This document shows positions 49,746 through 58,172 of a DNA stretch of 64,000 nucleotides, piece by piece. Position numbers and translations under genes: made by a program. The notes below the pieces were generated by a model, which saw nothing but the letters and a program-made list of their open reading frames with translations, was not told the origin of the DNA and ran no database searches. Source of the stretch: CAZFOB01 sp964520325 (GTDB lineage Bacteria; Actinomycetota; JAICYB01); assembly GCA_964520325.1 (NCBI GenBank), contig CAZFOB010000002.1, forward strand, positions 1 through 64,000, read 5' to 3'. Position 1 is the stretch's first letter. Each line of letters opens with the position of its first letter.

Positions 49746-50645
49746 ATGAGCCAGGCACCGGAGAAGGTCCAGACCCAGGAAGGCCACACCTACACTTCAC
49801 CGAAGGGCATCGACTACGACTCGGTTCCCTGGCGGCTGTGGGACAAGTCGAAGAAGCTGTTCTGGGATCCCGCAGACATCGACTTCACCCAGGACACCAA
49901 GGATTGGGCGGCCCTGCCCGATGAGGCGCGGTTGATGCTCGCGATGTCCTGTCGCGGCTTCATGGTCGGCGAGGAGGCCGTCACCCTCGACATCCTTCCG
50001 CTCCTCCGGGCGATGTCGGAGATGGGACGCCTCGAAGACACGATGTACCTCTCCATGTTCGCGATGGAGGAGGCCAAACACATCGACTTCTTCCGCCATT
50101 GGTTCGATGCGGTCGACTTCGACCCGAGCATCGGTGGGCAGTCGGGCTACGGCGGGGGCGATCCGCAGATGGATCCGTTCGTCTCTCTGCAGCGAGTCAT
50201 GAACCGCTTGGACAACGACCGTTCGCCCAAGCGCATCCTCGACGCGACGCTGCTCTACAACCACCTGATCGAGGCCGTGTTCGCGATCGCCGGTTACCGC
50301 CGCTTCGACCAGCAGTTCAATGTCATCGGGCAGGACAAGCTCCCGGCCCTGCGCGAAGGTCTCAAGCTCATCCAACGGGACGAGCGACGCCACATCGCGT
50401 ACGGCACGTACCTCTCGCGCCGGACGATCGCCGAGAACCCGGGGATCTGGGAGTGGGTCGAGCAGCGGTGGGAACGCATGGCCGGGCCGTTGATGAACGG
50501 CGGAGGCGACGAGATCACCCGCACGCTCGCGTCGCGCCGGCTCGCCGTGCTCGCGGTGGCCAAGTCCGAGAGTGTTGACGACGTGGAACACACGAGCATC
50601 GAGGACTTCGAACCAGACGAGATGCTCGAAGCAGCGACGAACTAG
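49746..50645 (+). CDS. R2-like ligand-binding oxidase (R2lox)
   Basis: This 299-residue protein has the metal ligands E76, E109-x2-H112, E176 and E213-x2-H216, with V79 and Y171 at the positions of the Val-Tyr ether crosslink of R2lox. The residue at the R2 radical-tyrosine site is Phe116. The DPADIDFTQDTKDW start fits the mycobacterial Rv0233 family. It has a Mn/Fe site in known members. Function is unknown; a lipid- or fatty-acid-binding role is proposed in the literature. Confidence 0.88.
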   Translation: MSQAPEKVQTQEGHTYTSPKGIDYDSVPWRLWDKSKKLFWDPADIDFTQDTKDWAALPDEARLMLAMSCRGFMVGEEAVTLDILPLLRAMSEMGRLEDTMYLSMFAMEEAKHIDFFRHWFDAVDFDPSIGGQSGYGGGDPQMDPFVSLQRVMNRLDNDRSPKRILDATLLYNHLIEAVFAIAGYRRFDQQFNVIGQDKLPALREGLKLIQRDERRHIAYGTYLSRRTIAENPGIWEWVEQRWERMAGPLMNGGGDEITRTLASRRLAVLAVAKSESVDDVEHTSIEDFEPDEMLEAATN

Positions 50646-50648
50646 TTC

Positions 50649-51755
50649 CTAGGTCGCGCTCGCTCCGGCTGCTTCGCGGTCCCGCTTGGCGACTTCTTCG
50701 CGGACGATCGGGATCACCTGCTGCCCGAAGTCGATCGTGTCCTGCAACGTGTCGTATCCCCGGGCCGACAGGATGTCGACCCCGAGGTCAACGTAGTCGA
50801 GCAGCGCAGCAGCCACGATCTCCGGTGTGCCGACGAGGGCGTTCGAGTTGCCCATCGCTCCAGTCGCGCGAGCTGTGGCCGTGTACAGCGCGCGGTCGAA
50901 TCGCTCACCCCGTTTCGCGATGTCGAGCAGGCGCTTCGATCCCGTGTTCTGCGGCCCTCCCCCGCTGCGCCTGATCCACGGGTTCTTGTTCCCGCGCCGT
51001 GCTTCGATCGTCGCAACGATGTGCTCCGCGCGCTCCCACGCCGCTTCCTCGGTCGCAGCCAATATCGGACGGAAGGCGACCTGGATCTTCGGCCGTGGCC
51101 TTCCGGCGGCGAGAGCGTCGGCGAGCACGCGAGAGATCTGCTCGGTGGTGTCCGCGAGAGGCTCTCCCCACAGGCAGTAGATGTCGCCGACGGCGGCGCC
51201 CACTGCGTACGCGGCCTCCGACGATCCACCGAAGCTGATGGGCGGGTGCGGTTGTTGCACCGGGAAGATGTCGGAGACGAAGTCCTTGAAGCTGTAGTGC
51301 TCGCCTTCGTGGTCGAACGCCTCATGAGTCGTCCAGACCTTCTTGATGATCTCGATGTACTCCTGTGTGCGGCTGTAACGCTCGTCGTGTCCGAGGTGGT
51401 CGCCTTCGCGTTGCTGCTCGTGGTCGTTGCCGCCGGTGATGAAGTGGACGAGCATGCGTCCGTTGCTCATCCGGTCGAGCGTCGCGAAGGTTTTCGCGGC
51501 GAACGTCGGTATCGACAGGTTCGGCCGGTGTGCGACCAAGACTTCCAGTGTCGTGGTATTCATCGCGATGAGCGCAGCAGCTTGGGCAGGATCGGGACTT
51601 CCCGATCCGTACGCGGTGAGCACGCGGTCCCATCCGTTCTCCTCGTGCGCGCGCGCCAGTGCGATCGTGAACTCTGGGTCGAAGCTGCCGTTGCTCCGGC
51701 GATTCGTCTCCGAACCGTCGTTGGTCGCTCCCATGCCGAGGAACTCGACCGGCAT
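50649..51755 (-). CDS. LLM-class flavin-dependent oxidoreductase (SsuD-like)
   Basis: This 368-residue protein resembles alkanesulfonate monooxygenase: the TIM-barrel strands ALIAMNTTTLEVLVAHRPN, FAAKTFATLDRMSNGRMLVHFITGGNDHEQ and IFPVQQPHPPISFGGSSEAA are present. It uses FMNH2 (or F420H2) and O2 to oxidise its substrate. It is convergent with the R2lox gene (3 bases apart) and followed upstream by a GNAT gene on the same strand. Confidence 0.88.
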   Translation of the reverse strand: MPVEFLGMGATNDGSETNRRSNGSFDPEFTIALARAHEENGWDRVLTAYGSGSPDPAQAAALIAMNTTTLEVLVAHRPNLSIPTFAAKTFATLDRMSNGRMLVHFITGGNDHEQQREGDHLGHDERYSRTQEYIEIIKKVWTTHEAFDHEGEHYSFKDFVSDIFPVQQPHPPISFGGSSEAAYAVGAAVGDIYCLWGEPLADTTEQISRVLADALAAGRPRPKIQVAFRPILAATEEAAWERAEHIVATIEARRGNKNPWIRRSGGGPQNTGSKRLLDIAKRGERFDRALYTATARATGAMGNSNALVGTPEIVAAALLDYVDLGVDILSARGYDTLQDTIDFGQQVIPIVREEVAKRDREAAGASAT

Positions 51756-51756
51756 C

Positions 51757-52455
51757 TCAGCCCTCTTTCGTGTTTCGCGCGATCACGGCTTCAGCTTCGC
51801 ACCTCACGTTGAACCCGAGGGCTTCGTACAGGCCGATCGCGGGAGTGTTCGTCGACTCGACGTGAAGGAACGCCTCATCGCCGGCAGCCCTGATGCTCTC
51901 CACGACTGCGAGCACGAGCTGCCGGGCAAGCCCCCGGCCACGTACCTCGTCAGCGGTGCACACGGCGCTGATCTCGGTGAAGCCCGGCGGGCGAACTCGC
52001 ACCCCCGTCATGGCGACAAGACGCCCGTCCCGCCGTATCCCGACGTAGCGGCCCAGCTCGATCGTCCGGGTGAAGAAGGGTCCGGGTCGCGTTTGCGCGA
52101 CCAGCTCGAGCATCTCGGGGACGTCCCGGGGGCCGAGCTCGATCAGCTCGTCCGTGTTTGCCCGTTCGGTGACGTTGCTCGCGACCATCTGGAGGCAAGG
52201 GATCGCGTGGTCACGCACCCAACCGTCGGGGAGGTCGACCCTCGGCTTGAACAGGATCGCGGGTTTGCCAGGGCCGACGAGTACCGCGAGGTCGTCCCAC
52301 GCCCGGTCGCTCGGGACGTCCGGGATGCCGGAGAACATCGCGACGTCTCGATGGAATCGTCCGGCGTCGCCGATGTGCTCCGCCAGCTCGCGTTGCGGGC
52401 CGTCGATCGCATGCCAGACGGGGTTGTCGAGGACGCTCACCTGCGTCTGTGTCAC
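51757..52455 (-). CDS. GNAT acetyltransferase
   Basis: This 232-residue protein has a GNAT domain in its C-terminal half: the acetyl-CoA loop EVRGRGLARQLVLAVVESIRAAGDEAFLHVESTNTPAIGLYEALGF. The N-terminal half is unassigned. GTG 52455 lies 8 bases after the SDR stop; a second GTG follows nearby. It ends 2 bases before the LLM gene, so the SDR, GNAT and LLM genes are likely one operon. Confidence 0.8.
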   Translation of the reverse strand: MTQTQVSVLDNPVWHAIDGPQRELAEHIGDAGRFHRDVAMFSGIPDVPSDRAWDDLAVLVGPGKPAILFKPRVDLPDGWVRDHAIPCLQMVASNVTERANTDELIELGPRDVPEMLELVAQTRPGPFFTRTIELGRYVGIRRDGRLVAMTGVRVRPPGFTEISAVCTADEVRGRGLARQLVLAVVESIRAAGDEAFLHVESTNTPAIGLYEALGFNVRCEAEAVIARNTKEG

Positions 52456-52463
52456 GTGCGTCG

Positions 52464-53231
52464 TCAGTCGGCTTTGCCGACCTGGGTGACTCCCCGGACG
52501 ACACCCATCTCGCGCATCTTCGCGATGGTGAGGATGTGTCCGGTGTAGTCGATCGGTTGATCGGCGAGCCACAGCACGGCGTCCGACATGATCACCGGAT
52601 CCTCGAAGCCGTCGTAGTTTCCCTCGCCGAGCGTGGCGGTGTAGCCCTCCGTCCACACCTGGAGCTCGAGCTGGATGCAGTTGACGCCGACCTTGTCCTT
52701 GAGCTCCCACGCGTGGCACTCGGTCAGTGCCTCGAGCGCCCGCTTGGTGACGGTGTAGCTCGCGCGTCCGAAGAAGGGAGCGAGTGATGCGCCGGAAGAG
52801 ATGTTGATGACCCGGCCGCCGTCCCCCTCGGCCATACGCGGTGCGAAAGCGTGCATGAAGTAGAAGGGCCCATTGACGTTGACGTCGACGGCCAGCGTCC
52901 AGCGCTTCAACGGTTCCTGGAGGGAGAGACCGGGCGGGGCAACCGCCGCGTTGTTGATCAACAGATCGACGCGACCACACTCATCGAAGACGCGGTCGGC
53001 GAGCGCCTGTACGGCATCGGAGTCCCGGACGTCGAGGCCGACGGTTATCGCCTTGCCGCCTTTCGCCTCGACGAGTGCCGCCGTTTCGTCGATCGTGCCC
53101 GGGAGCTTGCCCGGCGACTCGCTCGAAGATCGGGCGGTGGCGACGATGTCGTAGCCCTTCTCCGCCAGATCGACGCACAGCTGCTTCCCGATACCGCGGC
53201 TTGCTCCGGTTACGACTGCGACCTTGGACAT
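52464..53231 (-). CDS. SDR-family NAD(P)-dependent oxidoreductase
   Basis: This 255-residue protein has the nucleotide loop TGASRGIG (8-15), NNAA (93-96), and catalytic S146, Y159 and K163 (ISSGASLAPFFGRASYTVTK). It would reduce or oxidise an alcohol/ketone with NAD(P). The gene is divergent from padR, and the palindrome between them suggests control by PadR. It heads the SDR-GNAT-LLM operon. Confidence 0.9.
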   Translation of the reverse strand: MSKVAVVTGASRGIGKQLCVDLAEKGYDIVATARSSSESPGKLPGTIDETAALVEAKGGKAITVGLDVRDSDAVQALADRVFDECGRVDLLINNAAVAPPGLSLQEPLKRWTLAVDVNVNGPFYFMHAFAPRMAEGDGGRVINISSGASLAPFFGRASYTVTKRALEALTECHAWELKDKVGVNCIQLELQVWTEGYTATLGEGNYDGFEDPVIMSDAVLWLADQPIDYTGHILTIAKMREMGVVRGVTQVGKAD

Positions 53232-53296
53232 GTGTGGTCTCCTCTCCGGTGGTCGCACGATGCTAGTCGGCCGGGCGTTATGCGCCCCCGTCCGGC

Positions 53297-53339
53297 TTGA
53301 CAGGGTTAGATAGTCATGTTTGCCTAATCAAAGATGACT
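53297..53339. promoter_or_regulatory. PadR operator between divergent genes
   Basis: AGTCATGTTTG (53312-53322) and CAAAGATGACT (53329-53339) form an 11-bp dyad with one mismatch and a 6-base spacer. TTGACA (53297-53302) gives a + strand -35, with the -10 inside the dyad. On the minus strand TTGATT and TAACCC (17 bases apart) can drive the SDR operon. The dyad covers the predicted PadR start at ATG 53334, so the PadR mRNA would be leaderless. Confidence 0.6.
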
Positions 53340-53966
53340 GACATGCGCGTCACCAATCTTGCGCAGATCTCCGGCAAACCGGACATGACGCGCCTGGTCC
53401 TGCTGGGCGTGCTGCGCAACGAGCCGATGCACGGCTACCGCATCAAGCAGACGCTCCACGAATGGCATATGGACTTCTGGGCGGACGTCCAGGGCGGGTC
53501 AATCTACGCGGGGCTCAAGCGACTGGTGTCGGACGGTCTCATCGAGAAGGCCGGCAGCAGCCGGGAGGGGAACCGCCCCGTACGAACGGCGTATCGCATC
53601 ACGCCGTCCGGTCGCGAGGAGTTGCGCCGATTACTGCGCAGCTTCTGGACGCCGCCGTCCCGCTTCGCGCGTCCCGTCGATATCGCCCTGCACTTCTCGT
53701 CGGAGCTGTCGCCTGAAGAGATCGAGCCGTTGCTGGAAGAGCGGCTGCGGGCACTCGAGAACCAGTCGCTGATCTTCCGACCGGAGTTCGTCCCCGAGTT
53801 CGACGAGCCACGCCGGCAGGCGCGCGTCGCCGATCTCTACGACCACGAGCGTCGCCTGCTCGCCGCCGAGCGCGAGTGGTGCGAGTGCGTGCTGGAACGG
53901 TTGCGAGCCGGCGCGTACCACGATGCGCCGAAGACGACGAAGAAGAAGAAGCGGAGGACATCTTGA
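53334..53966 (+). CDS. PadR-family transcriptional regulator
   Basis: This 210-residue protein has the PadR winged helix (RLVLLGVLRNEPMHGYRIKQTL, IYAGLKRLVSDGLIE, RTAYRITPSGREEL) and a C-terminal coiled-coil dimer domain ending in a Lys-rich tail. PadR proteins repress genes for phenolic acid or drug response. Position next to its operator and to the divergent SDR/LLM operon suggests that is its target. The chosen ATG is at the operator edge; ATG 53343 is possible. It is followed after 2 bases by the hydrolase gene. Confidence 0.88.
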   Translation: MTDMRVTNLAQISGKPDMTRLVLLGVLRNEPMHGYRIKQTLHEWHMDFWADVQGGSIYAGLKRLVSDGLIEKAGSSREGNRPVRTAYRITPSGREELRRLLRSFWTPPSRFARPVDIALHFSSELSPEEIEPLLEERLRALENQSLIFRPEFVPEFDEPRRQARVADLYDHERRLLAAEREWCECVLERLRAGAYHDAPKTTKKKKRRTS

Positions 53967-53968
53967 CG

Positions 53969-55003
53969 ATGACGCAGATCGAGGCTCCGCCGAAGGCGCG
54001 TGGGAAGTGGCGGAAGCAGCTCGTGCGCGCGGGGCTCGTCCTGCTCGCGTTCCTGATCGTCGGGGCTGGTGTCCTTTGGATCCTCAAGCCGTGGGTCCCC
54101 GGCATCGTGCTGGCGGAGCCCGGCCCGACCGGGGAACGGATCGTCGAGCGCGGGATCTTCGGGAACTACTACCCGGCGGAGGGGAACGGGCGCAGACCTG
54201 CGGTCCTGTTGGTCGGCGGTTCCGAAGGAGGGATCGGCACGGGCGTACGGGCCGCGGCGGTCGATCTACAGGACGCGGGGTTCAACGTCCTCGCGTTGTC
54301 GTACTTCGGCGCCCCAAGGCAGCCGAAGCAGCTCGAGCTCGTCCCGCTCGAGACGTTCGACCGCGGGCTGGCGTGGCTTGCGAAGCGTCCGGAGGTCGAC
54401 GGGAAGCGCATGGCGGTCGCCGGACAGTCGAAGGGGTCGGAAGTGGCGCTGCTGACCGGCGTCCGGCATCCGGAGCTGAAGGCTGTCGTCGCGAGCGCAC
54501 CGACGAGCGCGGTCTGGCCGGGCATCGACTGGAAGAGTTTCAACGCGGATTCTTCGTGGACGTCGGACGGACGACCGTTGCCGACCGTCCCGTACGACGG
54601 CGTGGCATTGTTCGGCGATCTCGGACGCGTGTATCGCGGAGCGCTGAAGGACTTCACGGACCACCCGGACGCGATGATCCGCGTCGAACGCATCCGCGGG
54701 TCGGTCCTGCTCGTGTGCGGCGAGGAGGACAAGCTCTGGCCCGCGTGCACCATGGCCCGGCAGCTGAAGGCACGATCGGCGACGGAGCACGGCCCGCGTG
54801 TCCGGATCCTCGCCTATCCAGGAGCGGGACACGGGGTGCTCGGCCCCCAGGTTCCTCGAGGCGACGAGCGCTACGCGCGGCTCGCGCGGTGGGGCGGAAC
54901 GCCGGAGTCGATGAACCGCGTGCGGGCCGACGCCTGGCCGAAGGTCATCGAGTTCCTGCGAACGGCACTGCGCCCGGGGTCCGGGGTGCCCCCGGAGCGG
55001 TAG
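53969..55003 (+). CDS. Membrane-anchored BAAT/alpha-beta hydrolase
   Basis: This 344-residue protein has an N-terminal membrane helix (LVRAGLVLLAFLIVGAGVLWILK) and an alpha/beta-hydrolase domain of the bile-acid-CoA:amino-acid N-acyltransferase/thioesterase group. The nucleophile Ser154 is in AVAGQSKGSEV, followed by an acid (GEEDKLWP) and His (PGAGHGVL). It may cleave thioesters or transfer an acyl group outside the membrane. GGAGGA and a short gap from the padR stop suggest co-expression. Confidence 0.82.
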   Translation: MTQIEAPPKARGKWRKQLVRAGLVLLAFLIVGAGVLWILKPWVPGIVLAEPGPTGERIVERGIFGNYYPAEGNGRRPAVLLVGGSEGGIGTGVRAAAVDLQDAGFNVLALSYFGAPRQPKQLELVPLETFDRGLAWLAKRPEVDGKRMAVAGQSKGSEVALLTGVRHPELKAVVASAPTSAVWPGIDWKSFNADSSWTSDGRPLPTVPYDGVALFGDLGRVYRGALKDFTDHPDAMIRVERIRGSVLLVCGEEDKLWPACTMARQLKARSATEHGPRVRILAYPGAGHGVLGPQVPRGDERYARLARWGGTPESMNRVRADAWPKVIEFLRTALRPGSGVPPER

Positions 55004-55013
55004 AACAAGGGAC

Positions 55014-55091
55014 GTGCAGTACGTCCCGGTCGTCGACGCGCACCTCGACCTCGGCTGGAACGCGGCCGCCCACTCCAGAACCATCGCCTAA
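55014..55091 (+). pseudogene. Truncated peptidase M19 (membrane dipeptidase) remnant
   Basis: A GTG-started frame of 25 codons encodes VPVVDAHLDLGWNAAAHSRT, the typical start of renal-dipeptidase-like enzymes (VDxHxDL), and then stops. The homology break lies at the edge of the repeated GNAT block, indicating truncation by that block's arrival. It is not likely to be functional. Confidence 0.6.
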
Positions 55092-55096
55092 TATTT

Positions 55097-55848
55097 TGCA
55101 CCGGGCAATCCACCTGCTAACCCCCTCGCAGCCGCACCGCGATGTTCGCTCCGTCGTCCGTGAAGCCGAGCTTCCGGCAGACAGCGCGGGACGGAAGGTT
55201 CTTCTCGAGCGCCCGGTAGCGGATGACGCCGATCGTCTCGAGCGCGTTTGCCGTCATAGCGCCGGCGAGAGCGGTGGCGAGACCGCGCCCTCGAGCGTTC
55301 GGGTGCGTGACCAGTCCGACGTCCGCCGGAGCGTCGGCGAAGTCGCTCATGTTGCCGGCGCACACGAGCGTGCCCTCCTCGAAGATCCCCCAAAGATCTT
55401 CTACGATCGGGACGAATCCTCCTTCCGCCCACTGATCATCGGGGACGGCCGCCTGAAGATCTCCGAGCGCTCTCGCGTGTTCGGGACCGAGTCTGCGCGC
55501 TTCGCACGGCGCCGCAGGGACGAAGGTCTCGGCGTCGACGTAGGAATGGATGGACGGCCCTAGGACGAGTCCGGCTCGGGGGCGGAGGAGGCCGGCCGCT
55601 GATTCACGTGTGAACAGCTCGTCCGGTCCCCGGTCGCCGGTGCGATCTTCGATCTCTCGCCGAAGGTCGGGAGGCGCGCCGACAAGACACGCATCGCCGA
55701 TGCGTAGCAGATAGATCCCACGATAGCCGTCGAGACCTGGCGCATCCGTCACGACGCGGATGCCCGGTATGCGCACGTCGTTCGGCTCGAGGCCGAAGAA
55801 GTACGCCCAGTTACGGTCGACCGTTTCGCGCCATCGCTCGGGAGTCAC
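55097..55848 (-). CDS. GNAT acetyltransferase, copy A with shared 3' flank
   Basis: The CDS covers 55117-55848 (243 residues from a GTG that lacks a clear ribosome site); 55097-55116 is a shared non-coding flank. The C-terminal half has the GNAT loop ADVGLVTHPNARGRGLATALAGAMT and RAVCRKLGF. It is closely similar to the copy at 58490: long runs such as ALE(T/K) and RYRALE(K/S)NL are shared, and both end LRGG. The N-terminal half is unique to the family. Confidence 0.8.
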
Positions 55849-55879
55849 GGAAGGAACAACGTAGTCGGCGAGAGCAGGA

Positions 55880-57061
55880 TCAGAAGAGCGAGACGTTGAG
55901 CTCCTCGAGTCCGCGGAGCACGGCCGTCTTGCGCCAGTAGGCCCGGTCATCAGCGAGTCGGATGTTCGGGAAGCGCCTCAATAGCGCTGGTATCGCGATA
56001 CGGGCCTCGAGCCGAGTGAGCTGGGCACCAAGACAGAAGTGGGTGCCGAGTCCGAAGGACAGGTGCGGATTTGATACGCGCCCGACGTCCAGACGATCAG
56101 GATCCTTGAACACCTCGGGATCGCGGTTCGCGGCACCGAGCAGCCCGATCACGGTGTCACCTGCTTCGATCCGTCGTCCGTGCAGCTCGAGATCCTCGCC
56201 CGCGGTCCGCGAGATGATCTGTGCGGGGCTCTCGAAGCGCAGGAGCTCCTCCACGCTCGTCCGGACTACGGAATGGTCGTCCCGCACGCGCGCGAGTTGC
56301 TCGGGAGCGCGCAGGAGCGCGAGTGTCCCGTTCGCGATTAGGTTGACCGTGGTCTCGTGCCCGGCGAAGAGCAGGGAGACGAGCGAAGTCACGATCTCGG
56401 CCTCCGAGAGCCCGTCGGTGCCGTCACCGATCTCGGTGAGATGAGTCATCAGGTCGTCGGCCGGCTCACGGTTGCGCAGCGCCACCATGCTGTGCAGGTA
56501 CGCGCCCATCTCGGCGCCGGCGGAGAGTCCTCCCTTGTAGGCATGGTCCGTCTGCTCGGCCATGAGACGTCCGGTGCGGTGGAAGAGGTCGTGATCCGCG
56601 GCCGGGACGCCAATGATCTCTGCGATGATCGTCATCGGCAGCGGATAGGCGAACTCGCCGACGATGTCGACGCCGTCCCGATCGGCCATCGAGTCGAGCA
56701 GATCGGTCGTTACCTGTTGCGCTCGCTCGCGCATCCCGTCTATGACCCGCGGCGTGAACGCCTTGGATACGAGCGACCGCAGCCGCGTGTGCTCGGGTGG
56801 ATCGCTCTGAAAGGTGGCGTGCATCGGGCTCCTCGCCGGGCCGCGCCACTTCTTGGCCTTGGTGCGGTCCGACAGGAGGCGGTCGGGGTCGAGGAAGAAG
56901 GCCGAGACGTCGGCATGCCGGCTGAGGACCCAAGACCGGACGGTCTCGCTGTAGTGGACGGGGTCGTTCTCGCGCAGCGCGCGGTAGGCCGGGTACGGGT
57001 CGGTGCGAAGCTCGGGCAGGAACGGATCGAAGCTCGGGGTCTTCACCTGGCAGTGCTCCAC
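55880..57061 (-). CDS. Cytochrome P450
   Basis: This 393-residue protein has the oxygen-binding helix AGHETT (233-238), ELLR (272-275) as the ExxR motif, and the heme loop FGLGTHFCLG with Cys343. The length and lack of a membrane anchor indicate a soluble bacterial P450 needing ferredoxin partners, none of which is in the window. The start overlaps the PIN toxin stop by 19 bases, so its expression may be tied to that TA operon. The substrate is unknown. Confidence 0.9.
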   Translation of the reverse strand: MEHCQVKTPSFDPFLPELRTDPYPAYRALRENDPVHYSETVRSWVLSRHADVSAFFLDPDRLLSDRTKAKKWRGPARSPMHATFQSDPPEHTRLRSLVSKAFTPRVIDGMRERAQQVTTDLLDSMADRDGVDIVGEFAYPLPMTIIAEIIGVPAADHDLFHRTGRLMAEQTDHAYKGGLSAGAEMGAYLHSMVALRNREPADDLMTHLTEIGDGTDGLSEAEIVTSLVSLLFAGHETTVNLIANGTLALLRAPEQLARVRDDHSVVRTSVEELLRFESPAQIISRTAGEDLELHGRRIEAGDTVIGLLGAANRDPEVFKDPDRLDVGRVSNPHLSFGLGTHFCLGAQLTRLEARIAIPALLRRFPNIRLADDRAYWRKTAVLRGLEELNVSLF

Positions 57062-57468
57062 GTCTCGACGTCGAGCCCTTCGTATCTCGCGAAGTCTCGC
57101 GGGTTCAGCGTCACGAGGATGAGACCGTTCGTCTTGGCGATCGCTGCGATCTGACCGTCTACGAACGGCGCCGCCAACCCCTTCTTCTCGAGACGCACCC
57201 GCTCGCGGGCGTGCCAGCGGGCCGCCGAGTCGTCATAGGGGAGGACGGGGAACGACCTGGCAACGACCTCCTCGACGTAGGTCATGAGAGCATCGCTCCG
57301 CTTGCCCCTCGGGAGTCTAAGTACCCCGTAGGTGAGCTCATGCCAGACCGGCGCTCCGATCGCACATTCGGCGGCTTCCTGCTCGATCCGCGCGACTAGC
57401 CGGGCGTTCGGCTGTTTCGCGATCGGAGCCGAGACGATGTTCGTGTCGAGGAGGAAGCGAAGTGTCAC
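57043..57468 (-). CDS. vapC: PIN-domain toxin
   Basis: This 141-residue protein has D8 in RFLLDTNIVSAP, E44 in VWHELTYGVLRL, and the acidic residues of APFVDGQIAAIAKTNGLILVTLNPRDF. It is a VapC-type RNase. Its start overlaps the antitoxin stop by ATGA, and its end overlaps the P450 start. Confidence 0.9.
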   Translation of the reverse strand: MTLRFLLDTNIVSAPIAKQPNARLVARIEQEAAECAIGAPVWHELTYGVLRLPRGKRSDALMTYVEEVVARSFPVLPYDDSAARWHARERVRLEKKGLAAPFVDGQIAAIAKTNGLILVTLNPRDFARYEGLDVETWSTAR

Positions 57469-57743
57469 AGGCGGACGGCGCGTCCGGGGTCTTTGTCTCT
57501 AACGCCGTCGATGACGTCTTCGTCCAGCCCGATCACCTCGAGTTTGAAACGTCGCAGGTATGACGCGTACGCCTCGGCGAACGAAGGTCGAATCCCCTTC
57601 ATCTGGTCGTACAACCGGCTCGGTACGACATAGGCGACGGATCTCCCGCGGCGGGTCAGCTCGATCTCGCCCCCGGCTTCCACCTCGTCCACGATGCTCG
57701 GCAGGTTCGCTCGAGCGTCGGCGATCGAATATCGCTTCGTCAT
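57465..57743 (-). CDS. Phd/YefM-family antitoxin
   Basis: This 92-residue protein has the N-terminal DNA-binding fold KRYSIADARANLPSIVDEVEAGGEIELTRRGRSVAYVVP, and a C-terminal toxin-binding helix. It should neutralise the PIN toxin downstream and repress at the 57751 operator 8 bases upstream of its start. Confidence 0.9.
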   Translation of the reverse strand: MTKRYSIADARANLPSIVDEVEAGGEIELTRRGRSVAYVVPSRLYDQMKGIRPSFAEAYASYLRRFKLEVIGLDEDVIDGVRDKDPGRAVRL

Positions 57744-57749
57744 CGACGT

Positions 57750-57779
57750 AATGTACAGCTAGATGTACATAGCCGTCAA
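57750..57779 (-). promoter_or_regulatory. TA-P450 promoter and operator
   Basis: ATGTACA (57751-57757) and TGTACAT (57764-57770) form a perfect inverted repeat around GCTAGA. On the minus strand TTGACG (57774-57779) and TACATT (57750-57755) are 18 bases apart, so the operator lies between -35 and -10, a standard repressor position. Confidence 0.65.
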
Positions 57780-57823
57780 TTGGAACCACTCCGTAACCCG
57801 AAGCCGGACGTCGCGACTATCTA

Positions 57824-57903
57824 TCACATCGGCTTCAGCAGCCCGATGACGTTCCCCTCAGGGTCCTCGAAGTGAGCGAGCTCGGTGTGACTCTCGCTAG
57901 GTC
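57824..57903 (-). pseudogene. VOC/glyoxalase C-terminal remnant
   Basis: On the minus strand the segment reads HTELAHFEDPEGNVIGLLKP then stop, a typical C-terminus of a vicinal-oxygen-chelate protein. Its upstream part is missing; the frame runs straight into the end of the DUF2442 gene, whose stop lies inside it. It is a broken gene left at a junction. Confidence 0.6.
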
Positions 57904-58160
57904 GAGTGAACTCGTCCAGCCGCGACCACTCGCTCGTACAGGGCGTCCGGGGCGAGATCCAGGCCGTTCGGCCAGACGACGGTTCCTGAGGCGCGGCTAA
58001 CTCTCACGCGAGCGAAGTACTCGGGAACCAACAAGGGTTCGAACATCGGACCGCGGTCGCGAGGATCCACCTCGACCTCGCCCACGAGCCCGTCGTTGAA
58101 CGTCACGCGCAGCCTGTAGCCGCCGAGAACCTCGACCCGTCTTACGATCACGTGCTCCAT
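57897..58160 (-). CDS. DUF2442 domain protein
   Basis: This 87-residue protein has the DUF2442 pattern VRRVEVLGGYRLRVTFNDGLVGEVEVDPRD, then FEPLLVPEYFARVRVSRASGTVVWPNGLDLAPDALYER. The family commonly pairs with DUF4160 in small TA-like loci. It lies 12 bases downstream of the restored DUF4160 end, with GGAG as the ribosome site. Its function is not known. Confidence 0.88.
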   Translation of the reverse strand: MEHVIVRRVEVLGGYRLRVTFNDGLVGEVEVDPRDRGPMFEPLLVPEYFARVRVSRASGTVVWPNGLDLAPDALYERVVAAGRVHST

Positions 58161-58172
58161 CTGATCTCCATC

